Positions 24,561 to 32,175 of a stretch of DNA of 32,175 nt are shown here, piece after piece. Made by a program: the position numbers and the translations under genes. The first letter of the stretch is position 1; every line of letters starts with the position of its first letter. The notes below the pieces were generated by a model. That model did no database searches and was not told the origin of the DNA. It saw nothing but the letters and a program-made list of their open reading frames with translations. Origin of the DNA: Sphingomonadaceae bacterium (GTDB lineage: Bacteria; Pseudomonadota; Alphaproteobacteria; Sphingomonadales; Sphingomonadaceae); the NCBI GenBank assembly GCA_947476425.1, contig CANJQJ010000035.1, forward strand, positions 1 through 32,175, written 5' to 3'.

Positions 24561-26882
24561 ATGACATTTCACGAAACGCGTCCGAGATCCTTCAGCCCTT
24601 TTCCGTCCGACGACCTGACTCACGACCCGAAACCCGTTCGCAAGCTCGCGATGATCGGCAATTTCGCACCGCGTCGCTGTGGCCTGGCGACCTTCACGAC
24701 CGATAGCTGGGCAGCGCTTCGTGGCCGATATCCCGGGCTGGCAATCGACGTCTATGCGATGACCGATCCGGGCCAAATCTATGATTATCCGGAGGCAGTC
24801 ACCACCAGCATCCCGGAGAATGACGTATCGGCTTATGTCGATGCTGCCCGCCAGATCGAGAATAGTGGCGCTGACCTGATCTGGCTGCAGCATGAATTCG
24901 GCATTTATGGTGGCGAGGCCGGCGAACATATCCTGCGCCTGCTCGATCGAACGAGCACGCCGCTGATCGTGACGCTTCACACGATTCTCGAAGACCCCAA
25001 TCCGGCGCAGCGCCGCGTTATCGACGCGTTGCTTCGCCGCGCGGCGAAGGTCATCGTCATGGCCGAGGCCGGTCGCGAGATCCTGATCCGCCGCTATGGC
25101 GCGCACAGCAGCCAGATCGCCGTAATCGCGCACGGCATTCCCGACTGCCCTTTTGCGGAGCCCGAAGTGCTGAAGGAAAAGCTCGACCTTGCCGGCCGCG
25201 ACGTGATCCTGACCTTCGGCCTGCTTTCGCCCGACAAGGGCATCGAAACGATGATCGAGGCGCTTCCGGAGATCGTCGCAAATGCGAAGCGCCCGGTATT
25301 GTATGTCGTGCTTGGCGCGACACATCCCCACCTCGTCGCACGCGAGGGCGAAGCCTATCGCGAACGGCTGCAGAAGCAGGCTGCTGAACTTGGCGTCGAG
25401 GAAAATATCCGCTGGATAAATGCCTTCGTCGAGCTCGACGAGCTCACCGACTATCTCACGGCATCGGATATCTACGTGACGCCCTATCTCAATCCGGGGC
25501 AGATCACGTCGGGAACGCTCGCCTACGCGATCGGACTGGGCAAGCCGGTGGTATCGACGCCCTATATCCATGCGCGGGAATTGCTCGCTGCAGATCATGG
25601 CCGACTGGTCGATTTCCGCGACAGCGCGGGATTTGCCAGCGAGATATCAAAACTGCTCGACGACGGCGAAACGCGGGACGAGGTGCGCCACCGCGCCTAT
25701 GCGCTCGGCCGGACGATGATCTGGCCACGCTATGCCGAAGCAGTGATGGACGAACTGATGGCGGCGGGCACGACGCTGGCCCCGCGGATCGCGATCGCAC
25801 CGCGCCGCGCGATCCCCGCCTCGATATCCTTCCAGGCGATCGAGCGACTGAGCGATTCAACCGGCATGTTCCAGCACAGCCTCTATTCGGTGCCCGATCG
25901 CAATCACGGCTACTGCGTCGACGACAATGCCCGCGCGATGCTGCTGATGAACATGCTCAAGGACCTGCCTGACGAAAGGCATGATCGCTGGGCACCGGTC
26001 TACGCCTCGTTCATTCAATATGCGTGGAATCCGGACACGGGCGCATTTCGCAATTTCATGTCCTATGATCGCCGCTGGCTGGAAGATACTGGCTCCGACG
26101 ACAGTTCGGGCCGAACGCTCTGGGCGATCGGCGTAACGGCGCGCGACAACCGGCTCGACCAGCTTCGCAAATGGTCTTCAGCGCTGTTCGACCAGGTCGC
26201 GGGCCATGCGATGAAGCTGGTATCGCCGCGCGCAAGCGCCTTCGCGCTGCTCGGGGCAGATGCAATACTGACCGCCCACCCCAGGCATGCACTCGCGATG
26301 GAGCTGATCCGTGCCAAGGGCGAGTTGCTGATGGCATTGGTCGCACGTAATCGCCTACCCGACTGGGCGTGGTTCGAGATCGTGCTCGGCTATGATAATT
26401 GCCGCTTGCCTGAAGCACTGCTCCGGGCGGGGTGGGTGCTGGGACGCGACGACATGATCGCGACCGGATTGGAAACGCTGAAGTGGATCGTTGGCCACCA
26501 GACCGCGAGCGAAGGCCATTTCCGCGCTGTCGGAAGCGAGAGCTTCGGCCGGGTGCTGCAGAAGCCTGAAAAGTTCGACCAGCAGCCGCTCGAGGCCTGG
26601 GCGACAATCGACGCCTGCGCGCTGGCGCACGAAATGACTGGCGATGAAGCATGGCGCGAGCATGGGCTGACCGCCTATCGCTGGTTTCTCGGCGAGAATG
26701 ATCTCGGCCTGCCGCTGGGCGATCCAATCACGGGTGAGTGCTTCGACGGATTGATGCCGGGCGGGCTTAATCTCAATCAGGGCGCCGAGTCAGTGCTCGC
26801 ATTTCACCTCGCCACGGCAGCGACAAGACGGCTTTTCGATGAAATCCGAGAGGATAGGGAGTTGAGCCTCGTGATGCGATAA
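24561..26882 (+). CDS. GT4 mannosyltransferase-like glycosyltransferase fused to a C-terminal alpha/alpha-barrel-like domain
   Basis: The 773-residue protein has a GT-B glycosyltransferase at about 25-405: MIGNFAPRRCGLATFTTD (31-48), IWLQHEFGIYGG (107-118), LTFGLLSPDKGIETMIEALP (217-236) and NPGQITSGTLAYAIGLGKPV (311-330). The last segment replaces the usual Ex7E with a form typical of the 'GT4 mannosyltransferase-like' subgroup. Residues about 420-773 form a helical region with NHGYCVDDNARAMLL (448-462), WLEDTGSDDSSGRTLWAIG (506-524) and LNLNQGAESVLAFHLA near the end. This pattern resembles six-hairpin glycosidase barrels. A fused transferase/lyase or hydrolase role is possible but unproven. 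CGGAGA lies about 10 bases before the ATG. The GH130 gene follows after 15 bases, clearly in one operon. Confidence 0.8.
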   Translation: MTFHETRPRSFSPFPSDDLTHDPKPVRKLAMIGNFAPRRCGLATFTTDSWAALRGRYPGLAIDVYAMTDPGQIYDYPEAVTTSIPENDVSAYVDAARQIENSGADLIWLQHEFGIYGGEAGEHILRLLDRTSTPLIVTLHTILEDPNPAQRRVIDALLRRAAKVIVMAEAGREILIRRYGAHSSQIAVIAHGIPDCPFAEPEVLKEKLDLAGRDVILTFGLLSPDKGIETMIEALPEIVANAKRPVLYVVLGATHPHLVAREGEAYRERLQKQAAELGVEENIRWINAFVELDELTDYLTASDIYVTPYLNPGQITSGTLAYAIGLGKPVVSTPYIHARELLAADHGRLVDFRDSAGFASEISKLLDDGETRDEVRHRAYALGRTMIWPRYAEAVMDELMAAGTTLAPRIAIAPRRAIPASISFQAIERLSDSTGMFQHSLYSVPDRNHGYCVDDNARAMLLMNMLKDLPDERHDRWAPVYASFIQYAWNPDTGAFRNFMSYDRRWLEDTGSDDSSGRTLWAIGVTARDNRLDQLRKWSSALFDQVAGHAMKLVSPRASAFALLGADAILTAHPRHALAMELIRAKGELLMALVARNRLPDWAWFEIVLGYDNCRLPEALLRAGWVLGRDDMIATGLETLKWIVGHQTASEGHFRAVGSESFGRVLQKPEKFDQQPLEAWATIDACALAHEMTGDEAWREHGLTAYRWFLGENDLGLPLGDPITGECFDGLMPGGLNLNQGAESVLAFHLATAATRRLFDEIREDRELSLVMR

Positions 26883-26897
26883 CCTATCGCAGTAACG

Positions 26898-28178
26898 ATG
26901 CTCGACCTTCATCATCACGACCTGCGGCTGCGCGCCGATCCATCACGTGTCGTGGTGCGACCCTTTCACCTGCCGCCGACCGCCGACCATAATGGCCAGA
27001 GCCGGGCTAACCGGATTGTCCAGCACGTCCTGTCGCTCGACCCGGCGGCCGTGGAAACCGAACTCACGCTGGTGTTCAAGGATTTCGAAGCGCGCCATTG
27101 GCAAACGCGCAAGGTATTCGAATCGCGCTTCGCCGAGATCGAAGCCGAGGTGGGGCTGTCCGGATCAAGGCTCGCCCAGCCGGTGCGCGAGTTGATCGGC
27201 GCCTATTTCTGCCACGAATATAGCTATGCGGCAGCGGCACTGATGAACCCGAGCGTGGTTCGCCATCCCGACCAGAGCGGATTGCGCGAAGGATCGGTTC
27301 GAATCCTGATGTCGCTTCGTGCAGTCGGCGAAGGTCATATCTCGTCGATTGCGTTTCGCGAGGGCATCGTCTCGCCCAATCGCGAGTTCGAGCTGATGCC
27401 CGAGCCGCCTTTCGCGACGGCTGCCAACTCTGCCCAGGCGCACCACGCGGGATCCGACGAGATCGTGACAATTCGCCGCCGGGCGGACAGCACGATTTCG
27501 GGTACGGTGCTGTTTCCGGTGACCAATGCGCAACGCAACGGCCTCGAGGACCTGAGGCTCGTCACCTTCACCCATCCCGACGGCAGCCGCGAATGGATCG
27601 GCACCTATACGGCGTATAATGGCTATGCGATCCGTTCGGAGCTGTTGCGTACGCGGGATTTCCACAGCTTCGACATGGTGCCGATGATGGGGAGCGCTGC
27701 GCGCAACAAGGGGATGGCGCTGTTTCCCTCGGCGCATGACGGCGTGTACCGGATGATCGGCCGGCAGGATGGCGAGAATCTGTTCCTGATCGAATCGGAC
27801 GACCTCACCAACTGGGGCGAGGGCCAGCTGCTGATGAAGCCGAAATATCCGTGGGAATTCGTGCAGATCGGCAATTGCGGATCGCCGATCGAGCTCGACG
27901 AGGGCTGGCTGCTGCTCACCCACGGCGTCGGCGCGATGCGCAAATATGCGATCGGGGCAGTGCTCCTCGACAAGAAGGATCCGTCAAAGGTGCTGGGGCG
28001 GACCAAGCACCCGATCCTTTCCGCCGCCGACGAGGATCGCGAGGGCTATGTTCCCAACGTGGTCTACACATGCGGCGCGCTGCGGGTCGGGACCGATCTG
28101 TTCATGCCGTATGGCGTGGCGGACAGCGCGGTGGCGTTTGCGTTTTTTCCGTTGAAGGACTTGCTTGATTTGATGTGA
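26898..28178 (+). CDS. Glycoside hydrolase family 130 protein (beta-mannoside phosphorylase family)
   Basis: The 426-residue protein has the five-bladed beta-propeller signatures of GH130: NGLEDLRLVTF (214-224) with probable proton-donor Asp218, WIGTYTAYNG, KGMALFPS...GVYRMIGRQD (271-291), SDDLTNWGEGQLL and GNCGSPIELDEGWLLLTHGV (325-344). It ends with VLLDKKDPSKVLGRTKHPIL and EGYVPNVVYTCGAL. GH130 enzymes mostly phosphorolyse beta-mannosides to mannose 1-phosphate; some are hydrolases. The first 110 residues are a helical extension with no recognised domain. The linkage used cannot be told from the sequence. There is no signal peptide, so it is cytoplasmic. Translation is probably coupled to the upstream GT4 gene, as no strong ribosome binding site is seen before 26898. 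Confidence 0.88.
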   Translation: MLDLHHHDLRLRADPSRVVVRPFHLPPTADHNGQSRANRIVQHVLSLDPAAVETELTLVFKDFEARHWQTRKVFESRFAEIEAEVGLSGSRLAQPVRELIGAYFCHEYSYAAAALMNPSVVRHPDQSGLREGSVRILMSLRAVGEGHISSIAFREGIVSPNREFELMPEPPFATAANSAQAHHAGSDEIVTIRRRADSTISGTVLFPVTNAQRNGLEDLRLVTFTHPDGSREWIGTYTAYNGYAIRSELLRTRDFHSFDMVPMMGSAARNKGMALFPSAHDGVYRMIGRQDGENLFLIESDDLTNWGEGQLLMKPKYPWEFVQIGNCGSPIELDEGWLLLTHGVGAMRKYAIGAVLLDKKDPSKVLGRTKHPILSAADEDREGYVPNVVYTCGALRVGTDLFMPYGVADSAVAFAFFPLKDLLDLM

Positions 28179-28204
28179 GTTGGGTGGGTGCCTGGGCCCC
28201 GCTT

Positions 28205-28339
28205 CGTCATCCCGACGCCCATTTCGTCATCCCGACGGACGTCGGGATCCATGGGACCCACAGGTCTAGCGATCGAGGAAACTCCGTATCGTGGATACCG
28301 GCGTCCGTCGGGATGACGGAGGGGGGCGTCGGGATGACG
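28205..28339. repeat. Cluster of palindromic CGTCATCCCGACG repeats
   Basis: Two direct copies of CGTCATCCCGACG (28205-28217 and 28225-28237) face two inverted copies, CGTCGGGATGACG (28306-28318 and 28327-28339). Unit 2 continues with a GACGTCGGGATCCATGGG arm that makes an inner palindrome. The four copies are exact. The block sits between the convergent GH130 and crtB genes, where it can fold into a large hairpin and may act as a terminator or mRNA stabiliser. Such REP/BOX-like repeats are common in sphingomonads; this one should recur elsewhere in the genome. Confidence 0.85.
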
Positions 28340-28353
28340 GGGAGGGAGGTTTA

Positions 28354-29235
28354 CTACGGCCTGGCGTACAGACCCATCCTGCCTGGATCCGCGATGCGGC
28401 GGCGGAGTAGCGCTTGCGCGAAGGCGCGAGCGACCCAGCCGAGCTTGGCAGTTTTCGAAGTCGTGACCCGGCGATCCCAGGCGGCATCGCCGCGGGCCCG
28501 GACTTCGCGGGCGATGTCGCCGTAGATGCCGGCTGCGGCAAGCACCGCCCAGGCCGAGCGAAAGCGCAATGTGCGGGCGCCGTGGCGGGCGCTGGCTTCG
28601 TGCGCTTCGGCCAGGGCGGCGAGACGCACTGCGATGCCGGCGCGGGGCTCGCCTTGCCAATCGCGGGGCACATAGCATCGCCCGGCGGCTTCATCCTCGG
28701 CAAGATCGCGCGCGATGTTGGCGAGCTGGAAGGCGATGCCGAGATCGCAGGCGCGATCGAGAGTCGCGGCATCGGCGGGATCGACTCCCATTATCACAGC
28801 CATCATGCAGCCGACCGCGCCGGCAACATGGTAGCAATATCGGTAGAGATCGGCTTCGTCCTGCGGCCGGAACCCGTCGGCATCGAGCGCGAAGCCGTCG
28901 ACGAGATCATGGATGTAGCGCGGCGGGATGCGGCATTCGCGGGCGACCACGCCGAGCGCATCGAATGCGGGGTTGCCGGTTTCCGCGCCGGCCAGCGACC
29001 TGGCAGTCAGCGCGCGGATCGTGGCGAGCCGGGCGTGCGGATCGCTGACCTCGGTCATGCCGTGGCCGAGGACCTGGCCATCGGCGAGATCGTCGGCGGC
29101 GCGGCACCACGCGTAGAGCAGCCATGCCCGCTCGCGGGTCACCGGATCAAAGAGCGCGCTGGCGGCGCCGAAGCTCTTCGATCCGCGCGCGATTGAGTCC
29201 CGGGCGAAGGCGACCAGTTCAGTGCGCGAAATCAT
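28354..29235 (-). CDS. crtB: Phytoene synthase
   Basis: The 293-residue squalene/phytoene synthase condenses two geranylgeranyl diphosphates to phytoene. Both Mg2+-diphosphate-binding Asp motifs are present: DDLAD (48-52, in YAWCRAADDLAD) and DLAED (177-181, in FQLANIARDLAEDEAAGRCY). The segment YCYHVAGAVGCMM is also typical. It is the last gene of the crtY-crtI-crtB operon. Its ATG at 29235 lies 17 bases inside the end of crtI, so translation is probably coupled. It is soluble or peripherally bound to the membrane. Confidence 0.94.
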   Translation of the reverse strand: MISRTELVAFARDSIARGSKSFGAASALFDPVTRERAWLLYAWCRAADDLADGQVLGHGMTEVSDPHARLATIRALTARSLAGAETGNPAFDALGVVARECRIPPRYIHDLVDGFALDADGFRPQDEADLYRYCYHVAGAVGCMMAVIMGVDPADAATLDRACDLGIAFQLANIARDLAEDEAAGRCYVPRDWQGEPRAGIAVRLAALAEAHEASARHGARTLRFRSAWAVLAAAGIYGDIAREVRARGDAAWDRRVTTSKTAKLGWVARAFAQALLRRRIADPGRMGLYARP

Positions 29236-30712
29236 GCAGCATCAGGCCTGCGGTTGCCTTGGCCGAGCCGACCACGCCGGGAATGCCGGCACCGGGGTGA
29301 GTCCCGGCGCCGACGAAATAGAGATTGGGGATCTTGTCATCGCGATTATGGACCCGGAACCATGCCGATTGCGTGAGGATCGGCTCGAGGCTGAAGGCGG
29401 AGCCGAGATGCGCGTTGAGATCATGCCCGAAATCGGCTGGGGTGTAGTGGAAGCTGGTGACGATTCGCTCGCGGATATCGGGGATCAGCCGGCGCTCGAT
29501 CTCGTCGAGGATTCGATCGCGGTAGATCGGCCCGATCTCGTCCCAATCGACCGGGAGCTTGCCCATGTGGGGGACCGGGGCGAGCGCGTAGAAGGTCGAG
29601 CAGCCTTCGGGCGCGAGGCTCGGATCGCTGACCGTGGGGTGGTGGAGATAGAGCGAGAAATCGCTCGACAGCACGCCATGCTCGTAAATGTCGGTGAGCA
29701 GTTCGCGATAACGCGGGCCGAACAGGATCATGTGGTGCGGGATTTCCGGGCACGTGCCCTTGATGCCGAAGTGGACGACGAAGAGCGACGGCGAGAAGCG
29801 CTTGGCGACGAGCTTCTTCGCGACCTTCTGGCCGCGCGCCGAACCGGAGAGCAGATCGCGATAGCTATGGACGATGTCGCTGTTGCAGGCGACCGAGTCG
29901 AAGCTGTCGCGCCAGCCGCTGGCGGTTCGCACGCCAGTGACCTTGTCGCCGAGGGTCTCGATCTCGACGACCGGATCGCCGAGGCGGATGGTGCCGCCGA
30001 GCCGCTCGAACTGGGTGACCATCGCGCGGACGAGGGCATTGGTGCCGCCCTTGGCGAACCAGACGCCGCCATCCTTCTCGAGCTTGTGGATGAGAGCGTA
30101 GATTGCGCTGGTCGTCATCGGATTGCCGCCGACGAGCAGGGTGTGGAAACTCAGCGCCTCGCGCAGCTTCTCGCTCTGCACGAAGGAGGAGACCATCGAA
30201 TAGACCGAGCGCCATGCCTGGTAGCGCGCGAGCGCCGGCGCGGCGCGGACCATGCTGGCAAGATCGAGGAACGGCACCGCGCCGAGCTTGACATAGCCCT
30301 CCTCATAGACCCCAGCGGCATATTCGAGGAAGCGCTGGTAGCCCTCGACATCGGCCGGGTTGAGCTTCTCGATCTCGCGGTAGAGCAAGGGCTCATCGTT
30401 CGAGTAATCGAAGTTGGTGCCGTCGGGCCAGTTGAGGCGGTAGAATGGCATCACCGGCATCAGCTCGACATCCTGGGCCATGCTGCGGCCGGAGAGCTTC
30501 CACAATTCCTCGAGGCAGGCGGGATCGGTGATCACGGTGGGGCCGGCGTCGAAGGTGAAGCCGTCCCTCTCCCAGACATAGGCGCGGCCGCCGGGCTTGT
30601 CGCGCGCCTCGACGATCGTCGTCGCGACGCCAGCCGATTGCAGCCGGATGGCGAGCGCGAGGCCGCCGAAGCCGGCGCCGATGACCGCAGCAGTGCGTCT
30701 CGTAGCGCTCAT
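29219..30712 (-). CDS. crtI: Phytoene desaturase
   Basis: The 497-residue CrtI-type FAD enzyme converts phytoene to lycopene by stepwise desaturation. The dinucleotide-binding fold is at the N-terminus (AAVIGAGFGGLALAIRLQ, then EARDKPGGRAYVWERDGF), and the bacterial CrtI signature GAGTHPGAGIPGVVGSAKAT is at the C-terminus. The start at 30712 has the crtY stop overlapping it as ATGA (30709-30712), a classic coupling signal, and gives the standard CrtI length. A longer frame to 31156 runs into crtY and is not used. No crtE or hydroxylase gene lies nearby. Confidence 0.95.
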   Translation of the reverse strand: MSATRRTAAVIGAGFGGLALAIRLQSAGVATTIVEARDKPGGRAYVWERDGFTFDAGPTVITDPACLEELWKLSGRSMAQDVELMPVMPFYRLNWPDGTNFDYSNDEPLLYREIEKLNPADVEGYQRFLEYAAGVYEEGYVKLGAVPFLDLASMVRAAPALARYQAWRSVYSMVSSFVQSEKLREALSFHTLLVGGNPMTTSAIYALIHKLEKDGGVWFAKGGTNALVRAMVTQFERLGGTIRLGDPVVEIETLGDKVTGVRTASGWRDSFDSVACNSDIVHSYRDLLSGSARGQKVAKKLVAKRFSPSLFVVHFGIKGTCPEIPHHMILFGPRYRELLTDIYEHGVLSSDFSLYLHHPTVSDPSLAPEGCSTFYALAPVPHMGKLPVDWDEIGPIYRDRILDEIERRLIPDIRERIVTSFHYTPADFGHDLNAHLGSAFSLEPILTQSAWFRVHNRDDKIPNLYFVGAGTHPGAGIPGVVGSAKATAGLMLHDFAH

Positions 30713-31872
30713 TTGCCGCCTCCCGCGATGGCGCGAAGCGCGCGGCCGATCGGGACCGGCGGCTTGCCCATGAGCATTTCGAGCTTGTCCGACCAGGTGG
30801 AGCGAGCGCCGTAGAAACGCGCGATCAGCCGCTCGTCGTGGCGATAGAATTGATCGAGTATCTTCCAGCGCTCCGGAGGATGCGCGGCGCGAAACAGCAT
30901 GCGGGTGAGCATCCGGTAGAAGCCTCGCTTTTGCCAGAGCGCCTTGGCCTCGGCATGAAGAGTGTCGTGAAGCGTCTCGCCCGAGAGATCCGGCATCGCC
31001 GCGATTCGAGTCGCGGTGCGAACGGCATCGGAGAGGCTGTAGCCGGTCAGCGGATGGAAATTGCCGGCGCGGACGCCAGCCTTGGCGATGCCGTCGCCAC
31101 CGGATTGCCAATAGGCATCGAAATCGCCGCCCATCACGACTGGCACCATCCCGCATTCCTCGCGCACCACCTCGGCGACCTTCCAGCCCCGCGCCGCTGC
31201 GTAATGGGCGATGCGCGGGGTGATGACGCCCGGCGCGAGATGCGGCCGGCTGCTGTAGTAGGTGTCCTCGATCAGCAACCGATCGGGCGCGAAGGGCAGC
31301 ACATAGAGAAAGCGGTAGCCATCGATCTGCTCGAGATTGGCATCCATGATGATCGGACGCTCGAGCGAATGCGGCTGGGAAAGACGGACCTCCTGGCCGA
31401 CGAATTTCTGCCAGCCAAGCTCGAGACGATCGAGATCGCCCGGCCCGCGCGCGTCGATGACGCCGCCAGCTTCGATGACTCGACCATCCTCGAGCAGGAC
31501 CGACGTCGGCCCGGCAGCGTGGATTCGGCCACCCGTGACGATCGCCTCGGGCGGCAGGGCGGCCCGGACCTGCTGGTCGAGCCGTTCCGATCGCACCGAA
31601 TGATAGGCGCCCGGCAGAGTGCGACGATAATGCGGGAACACGACGTCGTGCCCGGCCCAGCTGTGGCTGACGAGCGGCGCGGCCAGCCAGCGATCGGCGG
31701 GCGCGATGTCGCTTTCGAAGAACGACCAGATGTGATTGCCGCCGATCACATCGTTCTGCTCGATGAGCAGCACCGACACGTCGGGCCTGCGCTTCGCCAG
31801 CGCAAGCGCGATCAGGCCTCCCGCCAGACCTCCACCCAAGATCGCGACATCATACTTGTCCGGCTGCACCAT
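30709..31872 (-). CDS. crtY: Lycopene beta-cyclase
   Basis: The 387-residue FAD/NAD(P)-dependent cyclase converts lycopene to beta-carotene. The dinucleotide motif is AILGGGLAGGLIALAL near residues 10-25. The bacterial CrtY segments GGNHIWSFFESDI, RPIIMDANLEQIDGYRFLY and LLIEDTYYS are present, the last containing the acid residue typical of the active-site region. ATG at 31872 is preferred to the GTG at 31887, because the GTG overlaps the probable -10 element. With that promoter the message would start at about the ATG, so crtY may be leaderless. It is the first gene of the crt operon. Confidence 0.93.
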   Translation of the reverse strand: MVQPDKYDVAILGGGLAGGLIALALAKRRPDVSVLLIEQNDVIGGNHIWSFFESDIAPADRWLAAPLVSHSWAGHDVVFPHYRRTLPGAYHSVRSERLDQQVRAALPPEAIVTGGRIHAAGPTSVLLEDGRVIEAGGVIDARGPGDLDRLELGWQKFVGQEVRLSQPHSLERPIIMDANLEQIDGYRFLYVLPFAPDRLLIEDTYYSSRPHLAPGVITPRIAHYAAARGWKVAEVVREECGMVPVVMGGDFDAYWQSGGDGIAKAGVRAGNFHPLTGYSLSDAVRTATRIAAMPDLSGETLHDTLHAEAKALWQKRGFYRMLTRMLFRAAHPPERWKILDQFYRHDERLIARFYGARSTWSDKLEMLMGKPPVPIGRALRAIAGGGK

Positions 31873-31878
31873 GTGCGT

Positions 31879-31906
31879 GGCATACACTGCGACGTCGCAA
31901 GGTCAA
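31879..31906 (-). promoter_or_regulatory. crtY: Candidate promoter of crtYIB
   Basis: Reading the minus strand, TTGACC (31906-31901) and TATGCC (31884-31879) are 16 bases apart. The -35 matches 5 of 6 consensus positions, the -10 only 3. Transcription would start at about 31872, at the crtY ATG itself. It begins right after the stop of the epimerase fragment (31919). Confidence 0.4.
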
Positions 31907-31918
31907 ACCACCTCGCGG

Positions 31919-32038
31919 TTATTCGGCGTTCCGCGTGGCGAGGTGGCGTTCCCAGCCGAGCGCGTCGCGAACGATGCCGTCGAGATCGGCGAGACGCGGG
32001 CGCCAGGCGGTGCGTTCGAGGATCCGACGATTGTAGGG
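31919..32038 (-). pseudogene. C-terminal remnant of a GalE-like NAD-dependent sugar epimerase
   Basis: The minus strand is open from the IS boundary to TAA at 31921-31919 and reads about 39 residues ending in TAWRPRLADLDGIVRDALGW and ERHLATRNAE. The pattern W-x-P-R-x-x-L-x-x-I-V-x-D-A-x-x-W-E is that of the last helices of UDP-glucose 4-epimerase-type short-chain epimerases. The rest of the gene should lie to the right, but an IS481-type sequence starts at about 32040. The gene therefore looks disrupted, and this tail alone is not functional. Too short to name the sugar substrate. Confidence 0.5.
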
Positions 32039-32039
32039 C

Positions 32040-32175
32040 TGTACAGACTCGCGGGACATCTTTCATGCTGCTGATAGGCAGCCAGGAGGATGGATCCAAT
32101 GACCAAGGAAGACCGCGACATTCAGCGCAAGCTCAAGGTGCTGCGCCATGCTGAGAAGACTGGCCATGTGGCCAG
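32040..32175 (+). mobile_element. Left end of an IS481-family insertion sequence (partial)
   Basis: From TGTACAGACTC (32040-32050) onward the sequence no longer fits the epimerase, and a transposase frame opens at 32099. IS481 elements typically begin with TGT, so 32040 is a plausible left tip. The right end and any target duplication are outside the window. Confidence 0.6.
32099..32175 (+). CDS. IS481 family transposase, N-terminal fragment (cut by window end)
   Basis: AGGAGGA (32084-32090) is followed 8 bases later by ATG at 32099. The frame reads MTKEDRDIQRKLKVLRHAEK and is still open at the window end (25 full codons). This is the start of the helix-turn-helix part of IS481-family transposases common in alphaproteobacteria; the DDE integrase core would follow. 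Completeness is unknown. Confidence 0.75.
   Translation, partial: MTKEDRDIQRKLKVLRHAEKTGHVA

Noticed and set aside
29222-30814. 530-codon plus-strand open frame opposite crtI
   Set aside because: Low-complexity Asp/Glu/Arg/Ala-rich translation with no recognisable domain, entirely antisense to a well-supported crtI.
30838-32154. 438-codon plus-strand open frame opposite crtY and across the epimerase remnant
   Set aside because: Antisense shadow of crtY; it also runs through the IS boundary, which a real gene would not.
1-32175. tRNA, rRNA or CRISPR arrays
   Set aside because: No tRNA-like cloverleaf, rRNA segment or regularly spaced repeats were noticed on reading; the only repeat cluster is the palindromic block at 28205-28339.

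Overview
The window looks like chromosomal DNA of a sphingomonad (order Sphingomonadales, Alphaproteobacteria). The evidence is high GC content with densely packed genes, a crtY-crtI-crtB carotenoid operon, a bifunctional Rel (p)ppGpp enzyme next to rpoZ, a bacterial CDC48/p97-type ATPase, and several small conserved proteins that I recognise as typical of the group. The species cannot be fixed from the sequence alone.

Layout. Bases 1-145 are the right end of an IS630-type insertion sequence. Bases 180-4002 hold a terminator, a 65-residue conserved protein, a secreted glycine-zipper protein, a MAPEG-family membrane protein and, divergent from it, a molybdopterin oxidoreductase. Bases 4115-7596 carry an EF-G-like GTPase with a degenerate GTPase core, a small zinc-ribbon protein and an exported tandem SnoaL/NTF2-like protein. 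Bases 7817-10938 form a same-strand run of an aminoglycoside-phosphotransferase-fold protein, a DUF1003 membrane protein and an AI-2E-family transporter. MgtE and a 14-TM DHA2 drug exporter follow on the minus strand. A luciferase-like monooxygenase, a cyclophilin and a LysR regulator come next.

Bases 16495-16841 contain what looks like an unannotated small RNA with its own promoter and a perfect intrinsic terminator. It is followed by the CDC48-type ATPase, a PmtA-like methyltransferase converging on a cardiolipin-synthase-like PLD enzyme, rpoZ, an HxlR regulator and rel. After a 415-base non-coding leader there is a two-gene module: a GT4 mannosyltransferase-like protein fused to an alpha/alpha-barrel-like domain, then a GH130 mannoside-phosphorylase-family protein. 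A cluster of inverted repeats separates this from the convergent crtYIB operon. Just upstream of crtY lies the tail of a GalE-like epimerase, apparently cut by an IS481-family element that runs off the window end.

How the genes work together. CrtB condenses geranylgeranyl diphosphate to phytoene, CrtI desaturates it to lycopene and CrtY cyclises it to beta-carotene; crtE and later hydroxylases are not in this window. RpoZ and Rel both belong to the stringent-response axis, although they are separated by an oppositely oriented hxlR gene. The GT4-fusion/GH130 pair is the best candidate for an undescribed system, possibly making and recycling a mannose-containing glycan. The sRNA candidate is the most clear-cut feature that gene callers would miss.
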